In this document: piece by piece, positions 10,623 through 18,673 of the stretch
How the letters are laid out: every line of letters begins with the position of its first letter
Position numbering within the stretch: position 1 is the stretch's first letter
Assembly: GCF_022346885.1 (NCBI RefSeq)
Contig: NZ_JAKRNK010000004.1
Coordinates: 62,001 to 126,000, forward strand
DNA: 64,000 nt
Source of the DNA: Paenibacillus sp. ACRRX
GTDB lineage: Bacteria > Bacillota > Bacilli > Paenibacillales > Paenibacillaceae
Direction of reading: 5' to 3'
Notes under the pieces: model-generated
The model's input: only the letters and a program-made list of their open reading frames with translations
Database searches by the model: none
What the model was told of the DNA's origin: nothing
Translations under genes and position numbers: made by a program

Positions 10623-11483
10623 TTATTCAAAGTCCTTCTGAAACAATCGGTACAGGTGCATAGCAATGTATGCGACCTCATCGTCTGATACATTCATATT
10701 CAACGTCTTCGCCATTAATGCCCCGCATTCCTTCGCTACTCCAAATTCATACGGCACCATATCCATCAGCTTATCCCGAAATGGATTACGTGAATGCTCA
10801 CCTTGACGAATCCGCTCAATCGCAAATCGTAAATGGGTTATTAACCTCAAGTAATCGATACTATCCTTAGGAATCTTACTGCCTCGTCGGTCTTCTATAA
10901 GAACGACCAGCTCCTTCAGCAAGTGATTGTACTGCACCACATTGCCTACTGGAACATGAGCAACAGCAGATTGAATATGAATGGTCAGGAAGCCGATCTC
11001 GTCTTCCGGGATAACAACTCCAAATGCAGACCCGATTAATTCGGCTGCTTGGGTTGCTACTTCATACTCCTTAGGATTCAACGTGCGTATTTCCCAAAGA
11101 AACGGATTCTCTATCGAAATATCATTTCGGATTCGGTACAATGCATATTCAATATGGCTTGGAAGAGCCAGATGAATGTGCTCGTTCAGATCGGGAGTCA
11201 GTTGTTCGGATACCAAGGAAATAATTCGCTCGGACACCATAATAACCTCGGCGTCTATCTGTTCCAGAATCATCTGATACTGTGATAAATGCTGTTCACT
11301 TGCCAGCGAGAACTTCTTCTCAATGCGAGCATCGGAATGCTCTATGGAAGCGCTCGGCTTCGCACCAAACCCGATTCCCTTGCCCATGAGAATAGTTTCT
11401 TTGTTCGACCACACATCGTTTGCCAATACGACATTGTTGCTTAATGCACGTATAATCTCAAAGCGACGCTCGCCCGACAACAT
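10623..11483 (-). CDS. glcT: GlcT-type PTS transcription antiterminator
   Basis: This 286-residue RNA-binding regulator of the BglG/SacY family prevents termination in PTS leaders. An N-terminal CAT RNA-binding domain (about 1-60) is followed by two PTS-regulation domains. The conserved histidines of PRD1 are in ALPSHIEYAL and FLTIHIQSA, and those of PRD2 in LITHLRFAIERI and AYIAMHLYRL. PRD histidines are phosphorylated by EIIB (inactivating) or HPr (activating). AAGGAGC precedes the ATG. Both RAT elements of this window lie upstream of neighbouring genes, so GlcT likely links EIIA-HPr-EI and the EIICB permease in one sugar-responsive regulon. Confidence 0.92.
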   Translation of the reverse strand: MLSGERRFEIIRALSNNVVLANDVWSNKETILMGKGIGFGAKPSASIEHSDARIEKKFSLASEQHLSQYQMILEQIDAEVIMVSERIISLVSEQLTPDLNEHIHLALPSHIEYALYRIRNDISIENPFLWEIRTLNPKEYEVATQAAELIGSAFGVVIPEDEIGFLTIHIQSAVAHVPVGNVVQYNHLLKELVVLIEDRRGSKIPKDSIDYLRLITHLRFAIERIRQGEHSRNPFRDKLMDMVPYEFGVAKECGALMAKTLNMNVSDDEVAYIAMHLYRLFQKDFE

Positions 11484-11524
11484 AAAGCTCCTTCCTCATG
11501 AGTAATGCAAAGAGAAGTTGGTTG

Positions 11525-11538
11525 TGGAAACGTTTTCG
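11525..11538. promoter_or_regulatory. probable cre site upstream of glcT
   Basis: Read on the minus strand, CGAAAACGTTTCCA matches the cre consensus at 13 of 14 positions. It is 42 bases before the glcT start codon, in a 257-base gap that holds no other recognised element except the terminator of ptsI. Confidence 0.5.
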
Positions 11539-11700
11539 CTTCTTAGCGTTCAGCCGAAACGTAACCCCATTTTAAGTCAAGCATTTTCGAAAGTCAACTC
11601 ATAATATAATTATATTTAGTTTCCTGTCCAAATATAGCTACTTCCCTAAAATAACAATTTTGAACTACCCAATTTTAAATTATATATCGTCAGAAACGTG

Positions 11701-11734
11701 ATAGAGGAAGGGCCTATTTGTGCCCTTCCTTCTA
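11701..11734 (-). terminator. terminator after ptsI
   Basis: A perfect 9-bp stem (AGGAAGGGC at 11705-11713 with 11722-11730) lies just after the ptsI stop codon. The U-tract is weak. Confidence 0.65.
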
Positions 11735-11740
11735 TATGTG

Positions 11741-13480
11741 CTACAGCATCAATTCTTGAACCGCAGGTACGCGATCGTAAACGAGACGTTGGATATCCTC
11801 TTCATGTTCCATTATCAATGCCTCTTCTGCCAACTGCTTAAGCTCATCGCGATTCAAACGATTGATCAAAACACGCGCAGGCAAGACAGAACTTGCGCTC
11901 ATGCTGAACTCATCCAGGCCAAGACCTAGCAAGACTGGAATGGCTGTCAAGTTTCCGGCCATCTCGCCACACATGCCGGCCCATTTGCCTTCCTTATGTG
12001 CCGCGTCAATAACCATACGAATCAAGCGAAGCACAGCTGGGTTAAATGGCTGTGTCAGATGGGACACTTTCTCATTCATGCGATCTGCAGCCATCGTATA
12101 TTGAACAAGGTCGTTTGTGCCGATCGAGAAGAAGTCAACTTCCTTAGCCAACTGATCCGCAATAATAGCGGCAGCTGGTACCTCGATCATCATGCCAACC
12201 TCCATGTTTTTGTTGTAAGCAATACCTTCGGCATCAAGCTCTTCTTGGGTTTCCTTCAGAATCTCATTAGCTGCGCGCAGCTCAGCAAGCGTTGAGATCA
12301 TCGGATACATCAGCTTGATGTTACCGTGTGCACTTGCACGCAGAATAGCCCGTAGTTGTGTCTTAAACAGATCCTTACGATCCAGACAGATACGAATAGC
12401 ACGGTAGCCTAAGAAAGGATTCATTTCCTTTGGCAGTTCCAGATAAGGCAGCTCTTTGTCGCCACCTATATCCAACGTACGGATGACAACTGGCTTATCA
12501 GTTCCAAGCGTTTCGACTACTGTCGAATAGCTATGATACTGCTCTTCTTCGGTCGGGAAGCTATCGCGCCCCATATAAAGGAATTCCGTACGGAACAAGC
12601 CAACGCCCTCAGCACCGTTGTTGCGGGCGCCAAGCGCATCCTGCGGATTGCCGATATTGGCAACGAGCTCTACTTCATGACCATCAGTCGTGATTGAAGG
12701 CTTGTCTTTGTACAGCTTCATTTCTTCTTGTCGCTTCTCAAACTTGGCTTTCTTCTGTTCATACGTCGACAAGGTGTCTGCATCCGGATTTACCAGAATC
12801 ATCCCTTGTGCGCCGTCCAGAATAATCATATCTCCGTCTTTTACCGTATTGGTAGCGGATTGAAGACCGACAACAGCAGGGATCTCCATGGAACGAGCCA
12901 TAATGGCAGAGTGCGATGTGCGCCCGCCAATATTGGTAGCGAAGCCAGCCACTTTACTGCGATCAAGTGTTGCGGTATCAGACGGCGTCAAGTCATGAGC
13001 AAACAGGACAACTGCTTCATGAAAATCGTTCAGCGATGCGGATCGCTTACCCGTCAACACACTGAGAACACGTTGGCTTACATCACGGAAATCAGATGCA
13101 CGCTCGCGCATATACTCATTGTCCATACTTGTAAATATATCGACCAATTGTTGGGTCACTTCCTGTAATGCATATTCAGCATTCACAGCTTCCGAACGTA
13201 CCTTTTCAATTGCTTGCCCGATAAATTCCTCATCTTGAAGCACTAAAATATGCGTCGCAAAGATCTCCGCATGGTGCTCGCCAAGCTTCGCTGCAGTATC
13301 TTCCTTGATCTGCTCTAATTCCGCCATTGCTTGATTAACAGCCTGTTGCAAACGTGTCGCTTCCGCGTCCACATCTGCTGCTGGAATCTGCTTGCGTTCA
13401 ACTACAGTTGTTTGCTCTTGCATAATAAATGCCGGTCCAATTGCATAGCCAGATGCTGCTGCGATCCCTTTAAGTTGCAT
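11741..13480 (-). CDS. ptsI: PTS Enzyme I (phosphoenolpyruvate-protein phosphotransferase)
   Basis: This 579-residue general PTS protein takes phosphate from PEP to a histidine and passes it to HPr. The phosphorylated residue is H190 in GGRTSHSAIMAR. The PEP-binding C-terminal barrel shows GLFRTEFLYM, the DIGGDKELPY segment and GMCGEMAG with the catalytic cysteine. Length and start (MQLKGIAAA) match the family. It lies downstream of HPr with a 145-base gap, so it is probably part of the EIIA-HPr-EI operon but could have its own promoter. Confidence 0.96.
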   Translation of the reverse strand: MQLKGIAAASGYAIGPAFIMQEQTTVVERKQIPAADVDAEATRLQQAVNQAMAELEQIKEDTAAKLGEHHAEIFATHILVLQDEEFIGQAIEKVRSEAVNAEYALQEVTQQLVDIFTSMDNEYMRERASDFRDVSQRVLSVLTGKRSASLNDFHEAVVLFAHDLTPSDTATLDRSKVAGFATNIGGRTSHSAIMARSMEIPAVVGLQSATNTVKDGDMIILDGAQGMILVNPDADTLSTYEQKKAKFEKRQEEMKLYKDKPSITTDGHEVELVANIGNPQDALGARNNGAEGVGLFRTEFLYMGRDSFPTEEEQYHSYSTVVETLGTDKPVVIRTLDIGGDKELPYLELPKEMNPFLGYRAIRICLDRKDLFKTQLRAILRASAHGNIKLMYPMISTLAELRAANEILKETQEELDAEGIAYNKNMEVGMMIEVPAAAIIADQLAKEVDFFSIGTNDLVQYTMAADRMNEKVSHLTQPFNPAVLRLIRMVIDAAHKEGKWAGMCGEMAGNLTAIPVLLGLGLDEFSMSASSVLPARVLINRLNRDELKQLAEEALIMEHEEDIQRLVYDRVPAVQELML

Positions 13481-13625
13481 GTCGGTTTCTCCACTCCTTT
13501 AGAAGATATAATACATAACGCGTGTATAGTAAGGTTTCTTATCTCTGTATTGAAATTGATGACTATTAATATTAACGACCAAGGACTTAGTTCTTCTTTC
13601 CCCGTCTGATTGAATCGAAAATCAA

Positions 13626-13886
13626 TTAATCAAGCACAGACTCTATGATGCTGCCAACAGCTTCAAGCGCTTCTGCAGCTTGCTCACCGTCTGTAATAAC
13701 GGTAACGGAATCGCCCGCTTTCATACCTAGTGTCAACACGCCAGTAATACTTTTAGCGCTCACTTTACGTCCGTTAAATTCCAAGGAAATTTGCGCATTA
13801 GCGAATTCGCTTGCTTTCTTCATGATAGCGCCAGCCGGACGCGCGTGAATACCTTGTGGGTTCTTAATTGTAAATTGTTTTTCCAT
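13626..13886 (-). CDS. ptsH: phosphocarrier protein HPr
   Basis: This 86-residue protein carries phosphate from Enzyme I to EIIA proteins. The phospho-histidine is H14 in GIHARPA. The regulatory serine is S46 in AKSITGVLTLG, the site used by HPr kinase to make HPr-Ser-P, the CcpA co-repressor in Firmicutes. The ATG at 13886 has AGGAG nine bases upstream; the 13-codon extension further up has no such signal. It lies between the EIIA gene and ptsI, an order unlike B. subtilis ptsG-ptsH-ptsI. Confidence 0.96.
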   Translation of the reverse strand: MEKQFTIKNPQGIHARPAGAIMKKASEFANAQISLEFNGRKVSAKSITGVLTLGMKAGDSVTVITDGEQAAEALEAVGSIIESVLD

Positions 13887-13953
13887 TTTCGTTTGCTCCT
13901 GTTCTTTAGTAAAATGTGAATCCAAATGCTTCTGCTTAATTGTGCAGGTTAAT

Positions 13954-14436
13954 TTATTTTAAGATGATCTCCATCAATTCAGATGAGTTGGCTGTTGCTT
14001 GGCCTTGGTTTACTTTCAGTTCAGCTACAATATCGCCGTTAGCAACAATGATCGGTGTGATGACAGGCAATCCTGCTTCTTTAATTTGGGCGATATCAAA
14101 ATCAATCAGTTTGTCGCCTTTTTTAACTTTGTCACCTGATTTCACATAGGTTGTGAACGGTTTGCCTTGCAGTGAAACTGTGTTTACCCCGATATGAACG
14201 AGTAATTCCAGGCCGGACTCATGTCCGAGCACCAGGGAGTGATGCGTGTCGATCAAATGAATAACGTGTCCGTCGAAAGGTGCAACCAGGCTGCCTTGTT
14301 CAGGCTCGATCGCAATGCCGTCACCGATAATTTTTTGAGCAAAAGCCGGGTCTGGAACTTGCTCCAATGGTACTACTTTACCTGTAATAGGTGCTGTAAT
14401 TGAAATCGATTTTTTCTTTTTCCCAAATCCAAACAT
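13954..14436 (-). CDS. crr: PTS glucose-family EIIA domain protein
   Basis: This free-standing 160-residue EIIA domain passes phosphate from HPr to EIIB. The active histidine is H81 in ELLVHIGVNTV, with the second histidine in DTHHSLVLGH. The start at 14436 has GAGGAGGAA upstream; the N-terminus MFGFGKKKK is typical of stand-alone EIIA(Glc) of Gram-positives. It is the first gene of the EIIA-HPr-EI unit and is preceded by a promoter, a RAT and a terminator. It is likely to supply the EIICB at 8886-10331, which lacks its own EIIA. Confidence 0.94.
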   Translation of the reverse strand: MFGFGKKKKSISITAPITGKVVPLEQVPDPAFAQKIIGDGIAIEPEQGSLVAPFDGHVIHLIDTHHSLVLGHESGLELLVHIGVNTVSLQGKPFTTYVKSGDKVKKGDKLIDFDIAQIKEAGLPVITPIIVANGDIVAELKVNQGQATANSSELMEIILK

Positions 14437-14528
14437 GAGAATTCCTCCTCGATCAGTCCATATTATTGTCCGCGATGCTGTATCTGATGTTGTCCTCAAG
14501 CTCTCTTCTGCGGCTACACAACAAAATC

Positions 14529-14587
14529 AAAAAAGGCATGCGCTGAAGCATGCGGTTCACTCCGTGAACAGCCGCTTAGCTCATGCC
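14529..14587 (-). terminator. RAT-controlled leader terminator of the EIIA gene
   Basis: On the minus strand GGCATG (14587-14582) pairs with CATGCC (14540-14535), followed by six U. An inner GCGG..GTTCAC hairpin lies between. The 5' arm overlaps the RAT, as in the EIICB leader. Confidence 0.85.
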
Positions 14588-14608
14588 TAGTCGTACTAGT
14601 AACACGCT
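14579..14608 (-). promoter_or_regulatory. second RAT element for GlcT
   Basis: This 30-base element is identical to the one at 10581-10610 and overlaps the leader terminator in the same way. It places EIIA, HPr and Enzyme I under GlcT antitermination. Confidence 0.85.
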
Positions 14609-14634
14609 ATCTTGCAGTGTAAAATTCATCACTC

Positions 14635-14663
14635 ATTCTAACATGCTGAATCGGCGGATGCAA
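14635..14663 (-). promoter_or_regulatory. sigma-A promoter of the EIIA-HPr-EI operon
   Basis: On the minus strand TTGCAT (14663-14658), 17 bases, TAGAAT (14640-14635). Transcription would start about 20 bases before the RAT, the geometry expected for an antitermination leader. Confidence 0.7.
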
Positions 14664-15163
14664 GCGAGCAAGGCGGCTACAGATGTATTGCCAGTATGTG
14701 CTAAGTTACACAACAGCAGTGCGGACTTTTCGTACTCTTAAGATGCTCCTGTTGCGTGCAATTCATACGATTCATTACCCTGTATTACGCACTTGAAGCG
14801 AAATGGGATTCAGATGCTAACGATATTTATTGGCTTTTATCCTCTCACTGTTGCAATTTAGACACATACAGGTAGGTTCCTAACTTATCAAATAGATCAA
14901 CTTAAGGCCGATTATTAGGCTTATTCACTGCAATTGTCGCAGTAATTCATAGTATAAGGCCACATTTCCGTCTTATGTGCTTCATTTGCTTCAATATATG
15001 TGCTATATGCGCTGTAAATCGATAGGCAGCTATAATTAAGACTGGTACTCCAGCTTAAGTACCACATTATCTCCTCATTAGTAGGAAATAAGCATGATTA
15101 CCCGCCTTACTCTCGTAGCAGCATAAGCCACAGTTCAATGATTCCTAATTCTAATCCGACTCA
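14664..15163. other. intergenic stretch with no recognised feature
   Basis: Five hundred bases between the EIIA promoter and the tandem repeat. I looked on both strands for coding frames with ribosome sites, hairpins and RNA motifs, and found nothing I can support. Confidence 0.5.
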
Positions 15164-15368
15164 TCATACTATTCGTCATATGATTCATAATTCAACTCGT
15201 CATACACTTCATCATATGATTCGTAACCCCACTCGTTAAACTGTTCGTCATACGGTCCGTAACTCAACTCGTTATATCGTTCATCATATGATTCGCAACT
15301 CAACTCGTCACACACTTCATTATACGATCCGTAACTCAACTCAACATATATTTCGTAATTCAGTTCAT
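15164..15368. repeat. degenerate 36-bp tandem repeat, about 5.6 units
   Basis: Units of exactly 36 bases repeat head to tail, each ending near CAACTCG on the plus strand and carrying TCATATGATTCG-like cores, with about 70-80 percent identity and no insertions or deletions. On the minus strand one frame stays open for 69 codons (15378 to 15169), with a 12-residue period such as ELSYGPYDEQFN rich in Tyr, Glu and Asp. That frame could only start at a TTG without a ribosome site and lies just past a terminator, so I list it as a repeat rather than a gene. Confidence 0.75.
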
Positions 15369-15380
15369 GCGAATGCAAAT

Positions 15381-15404
15381 AACCGGAGAGTTCTCTCCCC
15401 GGTT
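15381..15404 (-). terminator. hairpin terminator after the DeoR-family gene
   Basis: AACC-GGAGAG pairs with CTCTCC-GGTT (two-base bulge), a GC-rich stem about 230 bases after the regulator's stop codon. The tail on the minus strand is ATTTGC, so it is a weak terminator. The 15405-15631 interval holds a short direct repeat (TTTCGCTTCGAT twice near 15425-15450) and no gene. Confidence 0.5.
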
Positions 15405-15631
15405 AACATAAATTTCGCCTGGTTGTTTCGCTTCGATGTTTCGCTTCGATAATCCGCTTAACGTCCATTTATCTATATAGATATAGTAAGGGATTATAGT
15501 ACTCAAAATACCCAAAATTAACTTCCTTCATTTTAAAGGGTATACTCTTATCCGACGATTTATTGATTTATTAATGATGTTAATTATTCTATTACTTATT
15601 CAATTATTTACGGCATCACACATCATGATCA

Positions 15632-16417
15632 TCACAGTATCGCGTAAGCTACCTCTATACCATCCTTCATCAGCTTCGTGTTCATTTCTTCCGACAAAGC
15701 ACGATCTGTAACAACTCCTGTTAACTCCCCCACGCCTGCAACTGAAAATAAGGAGGCTCGCCCAACTTTCGTATGGTCAAATACCGCATAAGTAGCTTCA
15801 GCCTGACGCATCAGCATACGTGCGGTTTGTGCTTCAAGCTCAGAATAAGTTGTAATCCCTTTTGTAATCGAGAATCCATCTATCCCCATAAACAACTTCT
15901 CAATATTTAAATGCTCGATCGTCCGCTCCGCAAGCGGCCCACACAGCTCAAACGAATTGTTGCGCATCACACCACCAATCACAACAACTTGTAGGCCCTC
16001 ACTGTCCGAAAGTTCCATCGCAATATTAACCGCATTAGTTACAACTGTAATCCCCTGCCGCTGTTTCAACAGCTTGGCAATCAGATAAGTGGTTGTGCCA
16101 CCAGTTAAGCAGATACTGTCGCCTTCTTCAATATAGTCAACAGCACGTTTTGCAATAGCTTCTTTCTCCAGCCAGAGCATGCTCTTTTTTTCCTGGAATG
16201 TCACTTCCCGAACAGCGCTGCCGCCTTCATATAATGCGCCGCCAATTGTACGGATAAGCTCACCGTTACGCTCTAACAGGTCCAAGTCTCGTCTTGCCGT
16301 CGCCTCGGAGCAATCAAATTGCTCTATGATCTCTGCAATTGAAATACGACCATGCTGCTTCAACTCTTGCATGATCTGATGACGGCGGAGTTCGCCCTTA
16401 GACATCGAGTCATTCAT
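15632..16417 (-). CDS. DeoR-family transcriptional regulator
   Basis: This 261-residue sugar-phosphate-responsive regulator has an N-terminal winged helix-turn-helix (about 8-60, ISIAEIIEQFDCSEATARRD) and a DeoRC effector domain. The latter shows the family motifs SICLTGGTTTYLIA, VVTNAVNIA, GVMRNNSF and VFDHTKVG. It lies 43 bases after the AgaS-like gene, in the same direction, and both are divergent from the aldolase. It probably represses both units through the palindrome at 17569-17583. An alternative ATG four codons in is possible. By context it corresponds to AgaR/LacR-type repressors. Confidence 0.88.
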   Translation of the reverse strand: MNDSMSKGELRRHQIMQELKQHGRISIAEIIEQFDCSEATARRDLDLLERNGELIRTIGGALYEGGSAVREVTFQEKKSMLWLEKEAIAKRAVDYIEEGDSICLTGGTTTYLIAKLLKQRQGITVVTNAVNIAMELSDSEGLQVVVIGGVMRNNSFELCGPLAERTIEHLNIEKLFMGIDGFSITKGITTYSELEAQTARMLMRQAEATYAVFDHTKVGRASLFSVAGVGELTGVVTDRALSEEMNTKLMKDGIEVAYAIL

Positions 16418-16460
16418 TCTTCCTGTTCTCTCCTATTCTGGTCTCGCGTCGATTCTTTAT

Positions 16461-17516
16461 TTAAATAGATACAAATTGAGTCAAGTTGCGAGGATCATCC
16501 GGGTTCAATCCGCGCGCAACTGCTGTATAATATCCATTGTACTGCACAAATGGCAAATACAACACAGACCTTGCATCATCCATCAGTTCAGCATGGCCGA
16601 TATTCATCACATAGTCTGCAAATTGTGTATCTTCGCCTTCACGCGCAGCGACAAGGACTATACTTGCTCCGTACTGCTTCATTTCTTTGGCAACTTTTAA
16701 TTCATAATCACGAGCCTGCTCAGATAACAGCAAGATTACTTGTGTATCTGCATCCACAATCGACTTGGGACCATGACGAAACTCCAGCGTACCGTAGGCT
16801 TCGGTCCATGTATATGTCATTTCTTTTAGCTTCAGACAAGCCTCCAGTGCCAAACCATACATAGAACCCATCCCTAAATAGATAGTCTTCGTAAACGAAT
16901 TGGATTCCACCCATTTGCGGGCAGCCTTGTCTGCCTTTGTAACGATGGATTCATTAGACTGCAGGATTGCTTCTAACTGTTGTATGGCTTGATGATGACC
17001 ATAAGCCTGTGCAATCGCAGCCTGCATCATAAAGGTCATGCTGCTGAGCGATTTGGTCATCACTGTACTTTTCTCCTGTCCAAGCGGTGACACCAGGCAC
17101 TCCGTCATTTTGGCCATTTTACTGTCCGTGTAACACGTAATGCCGCAAGTCGTCCAGTTCGTTAAGTCTTGTACCGATTCCAAAGCCAAAATGACTTCAT
17201 GAGACTCACCGGATCTTGATACACCAACCAATAAGGTGTTTAGTGCAGATGTAACCGTCTGATTGCGGAACAAAAACAGGTCCGATGAAGGGTGCGCAGC
17301 TGCGGGGCGCCCCGTCCAAGCACGATAAGCAGCTGCCATTGTCATTGCCTGATACCACGATGATCCAGAGCCGATAAATATGACCTGCTCAAACTGCGTA
17401 TTTCCAATATATTTTCTCAGCCAATCTTGTTGGTTTCTAAGCTGCTCCCAAGCTGCATGCAATGCTTCACTTTGAGCACAAATCTCGTTATACGTATGCA
17501 TATTCACGTTTGACAT
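16461..17516 (-). CDS. AgaS-like SIS-domain sugar-phosphate deaminase/isomerase
   Basis: This 351-residue cytoplasmic protein has two SIS domains: IFIGSGSSWYQA (about 47-58) and YLGMGSMYGLALEACLKLKE (about 214-233). The TEAYGTLEFRHGP segment is characteristic of AgaS/GlmS-type isomerases. AgaS deaminates and isomerises galactosamine-6-phosphate to tagatose-6-phosphate. Here an aldolase of the KbaY/GatY type and a PfkB kinase lie divergently next to it, which supports that pathway. The ATG has AAGGAGG about ten bases upstream and a near-perfect promoter. No AgaA deacetylase or dedicated EII is in the window. A fructoselysine-type SIS isomerase is the main alternative. Confidence 0.78.
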   Translation of the reverse strand: MSNVNMHTYNEICAQSEALHAAWEQLRNQQDWLRKYIGNTQFEQVIFIGSGSSWYQAMTMAAAYRAWTGRPAAAHPSSDLFLFRNQTVTSALNTLLVGVSRSGESHEVILALESVQDLTNWTTCGITCYTDSKMAKMTECLVSPLGQEKSTVMTKSLSSMTFMMQAAIAQAYGHHQAIQQLEAILQSNESIVTKADKAARKWVESNSFTKTIYLGMGSMYGLALEACLKLKEMTYTWTEAYGTLEFRHGPKSIVDADTQVILLLSEQARDYELKVAKEMKQYGASIVLVAAREGEDTQFADYVMNIGHAELMDDARSVLYLPFVQYNGYYTAVARGLNPDDPRNLTQFVSI

Positions 17517-17551
17517 GGATAAAGAGCCTCCTTTATAATCATGTTAATGAA

Positions 17552-17580
17552 ATTATAAGTCATTATTTTGATTGTTTCAA
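17552..17580 (-). promoter_or_regulatory. sigma-A promoter of the AgaS-DeoR unit
   Basis: On the minus strand TTGAAA (17580-17575), 17 bases, TATAAT (17557-17552). The -35 hexamer lies inside the palindromic operator. Confidence 0.75.
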
Positions 17581-17583
17581 TCA
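17569..17583. promoter_or_regulatory. probable DeoR-family operator
   Basis: TGATTG-TTT-CAATCA is a perfect 6-bp inverted repeat between the divergent AgaS-like and aldolase genes. It covers the -35 box of the leftward promoter and lies 25 bases before the aldolase start, so a bound repressor could block both directions. Confidence 0.6.
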
Positions 17584-17608
17584 TTATATTGTAGGAGGAT
17601 ATGCAATT

Positions 17609-18487
17609 ATGGGTCATCTCATCAGTTCCACCGTTATGCTCCAAGCAGCCAGGGAACAACGTTTTGCTATCACCGCTTTTAACGTTCATACATTGGAGAT
17701 GCTGCAGGCTGTCGTAGATGCAGCTGAGGAAATGAGCGCTCCGCTCATTTTGCAGACAACTGTCGGAACCGTCAAACACCTTGGACCTGAATACATCGTT
17801 GCAGCAGCCCAGACTGCCGCCAAGCTCGCCAACATTCCTATTTCCCTTCACCTTGATCACTGCACTGACTACTCCTTAATTGTTAAATGCATCCGCGCTG
17901 GATACACATCCGTCATGATCGATGCATCCATGCATCCCTATGAAGACAACGTGCGCCGCACGCTGGAGGTTGTCAAAGTCGCACAAGCTGCAGGCGTCAA
18001 TGTTGAGGCTGAATTGGGCAAAGTAGGCGGTGTGGAAGACGACATTGTGGTGGAAGATGAGGATGCCCGTTTAGCGGTACCAGAAGAATGTCTACGCTTT
18101 GTCGAAGAGACCGGGGTACCTACCCTCGCTCCTGCAATAGGAACAGCACATGGCATTTATAAAGGTGAGCCCCATATCGCCTTTGGACGTTTGGAAGAGA
18201 TTCAGCGGATCGTCAGTGTTCCACTTGTGCTGCACGGGGGATCAGGTATCCCTGAAGAACAAGTAAAGCGCTGCGTAAAATTAGGCATGTCGAAGATGAA
18301 CGTCGCTACAGAACTCAGGATTGCGTTCTCCAATGCAATTAAAGCCGTATTTGATGCCAACCCAGACGAGAATGATCCGCGCAAATATATGGTTCCCGCC
18401 AAAGCAGCTGTGAAAGCACTCGCGAAAGAGAAGATCGCAATGGCAGGCTGCGGCGGTAAGGCAGAGTTCATGTTGACAGCTACGTAA
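17609..18487 (+). CDS. kbaY: class II aldolase, tagatose-1,6-bisphosphate (KbaY/GatY) type
   Basis: This 292-residue zinc aldolase splits a ketose-1,6-bisphosphate into dihydroxyacetone phosphate and glyceraldehyde-3-phosphate. Zinc and phosphate ligands are visible: LHLDHC (about 80-85), EAELGKVGG, GTAHGIY and VLHGGSG. The start is the ATG at 17609 behind AGGAGG at 17593-17598; the open frame extends 49 codons upstream through the operator and promoter, so the longer form is not credible. The divergent AgaS-like gene and following PfkB kinase favour tagatose-bisphosphate over fructose-bisphosphate. The sequence alone does not settle the sugar. Confidence 0.88.
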   Translation: MGHLISSTVMLQAAREQRFAITAFNVHTLEMLQAVVDAAEEMSAPLILQTTVGTVKHLGPEYIVAAAQTAAKLANIPISLHLDHCTDYSLIVKCIRAGYTSVMIDASMHPYEDNVRRTLEVVKVAQAAGVNVEAELGKVGGVEDDIVVEDEDARLAVPEECLRFVEETGVPTLAPAIGTAHGIYKGEPHIAFGRLEEIQRIVSVPLVLHGGSGIPEEQVKRCVKLGMSKMNVATELRIAFSNAIKAVFDANPDENDPRKYMVPAKAAVKALAKEKIAMAGCGGKAEFMLTAT

Positions 18488-18537
18488 GCTTAAAACTTTT
18501 ACTTGATTCGACGATATAATAAATAGATGATGGAGAT

Positions 18538-18580
18538 AGACTTTCCAGCTTTCGGCATATGTCGTTGGAAAGTCTTTCTT
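18538..18580 (+). terminator. terminator after the aldolase
   Basis: A perfect 10-bp stem AGACTTTCCA/TGGAAAGTCT (18538-18547 with 18566-18575) is followed by TTCTTC. It separates the aldolase from the kinase, so the kinase probably has its own promoter or relies on read-through. Confidence 0.8.
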
Positions 18581-18673
18581 CACTTATTATGATAGCACTT
18601 CGATGATGGTGGCGATTCGGCTCGTTCCCATCTCTTACTGTGCTGGATAGCAGAAAGTTGGGGGAGTATACGG

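Noticed and set aside
12728..13168. Plus-strand frame of 146 codons opposite ptsI
   Set aside because: ptsI is unmistakable on the other strand; the frame has no ribosome site and Cys/His/Arg-rich shadow composition.
15164..15368. Tandem repeat as a CRISPR array
   Set aside because: Units abut with no spacers between them, and no cas genes are near.
15169..15378. Tyr/Glu-rich 69-codon frame as a gene
   Set aside because: Only a TTG start, no ribosome site and a position after a terminator; kept as a repeat and a finding.
17462..17608. N-terminal extension of the aldolase
   Set aside because: It runs through the divergent promoter and operator and reaches into the AgaS-like gene; AGGAGG marks the ATG at 17609.
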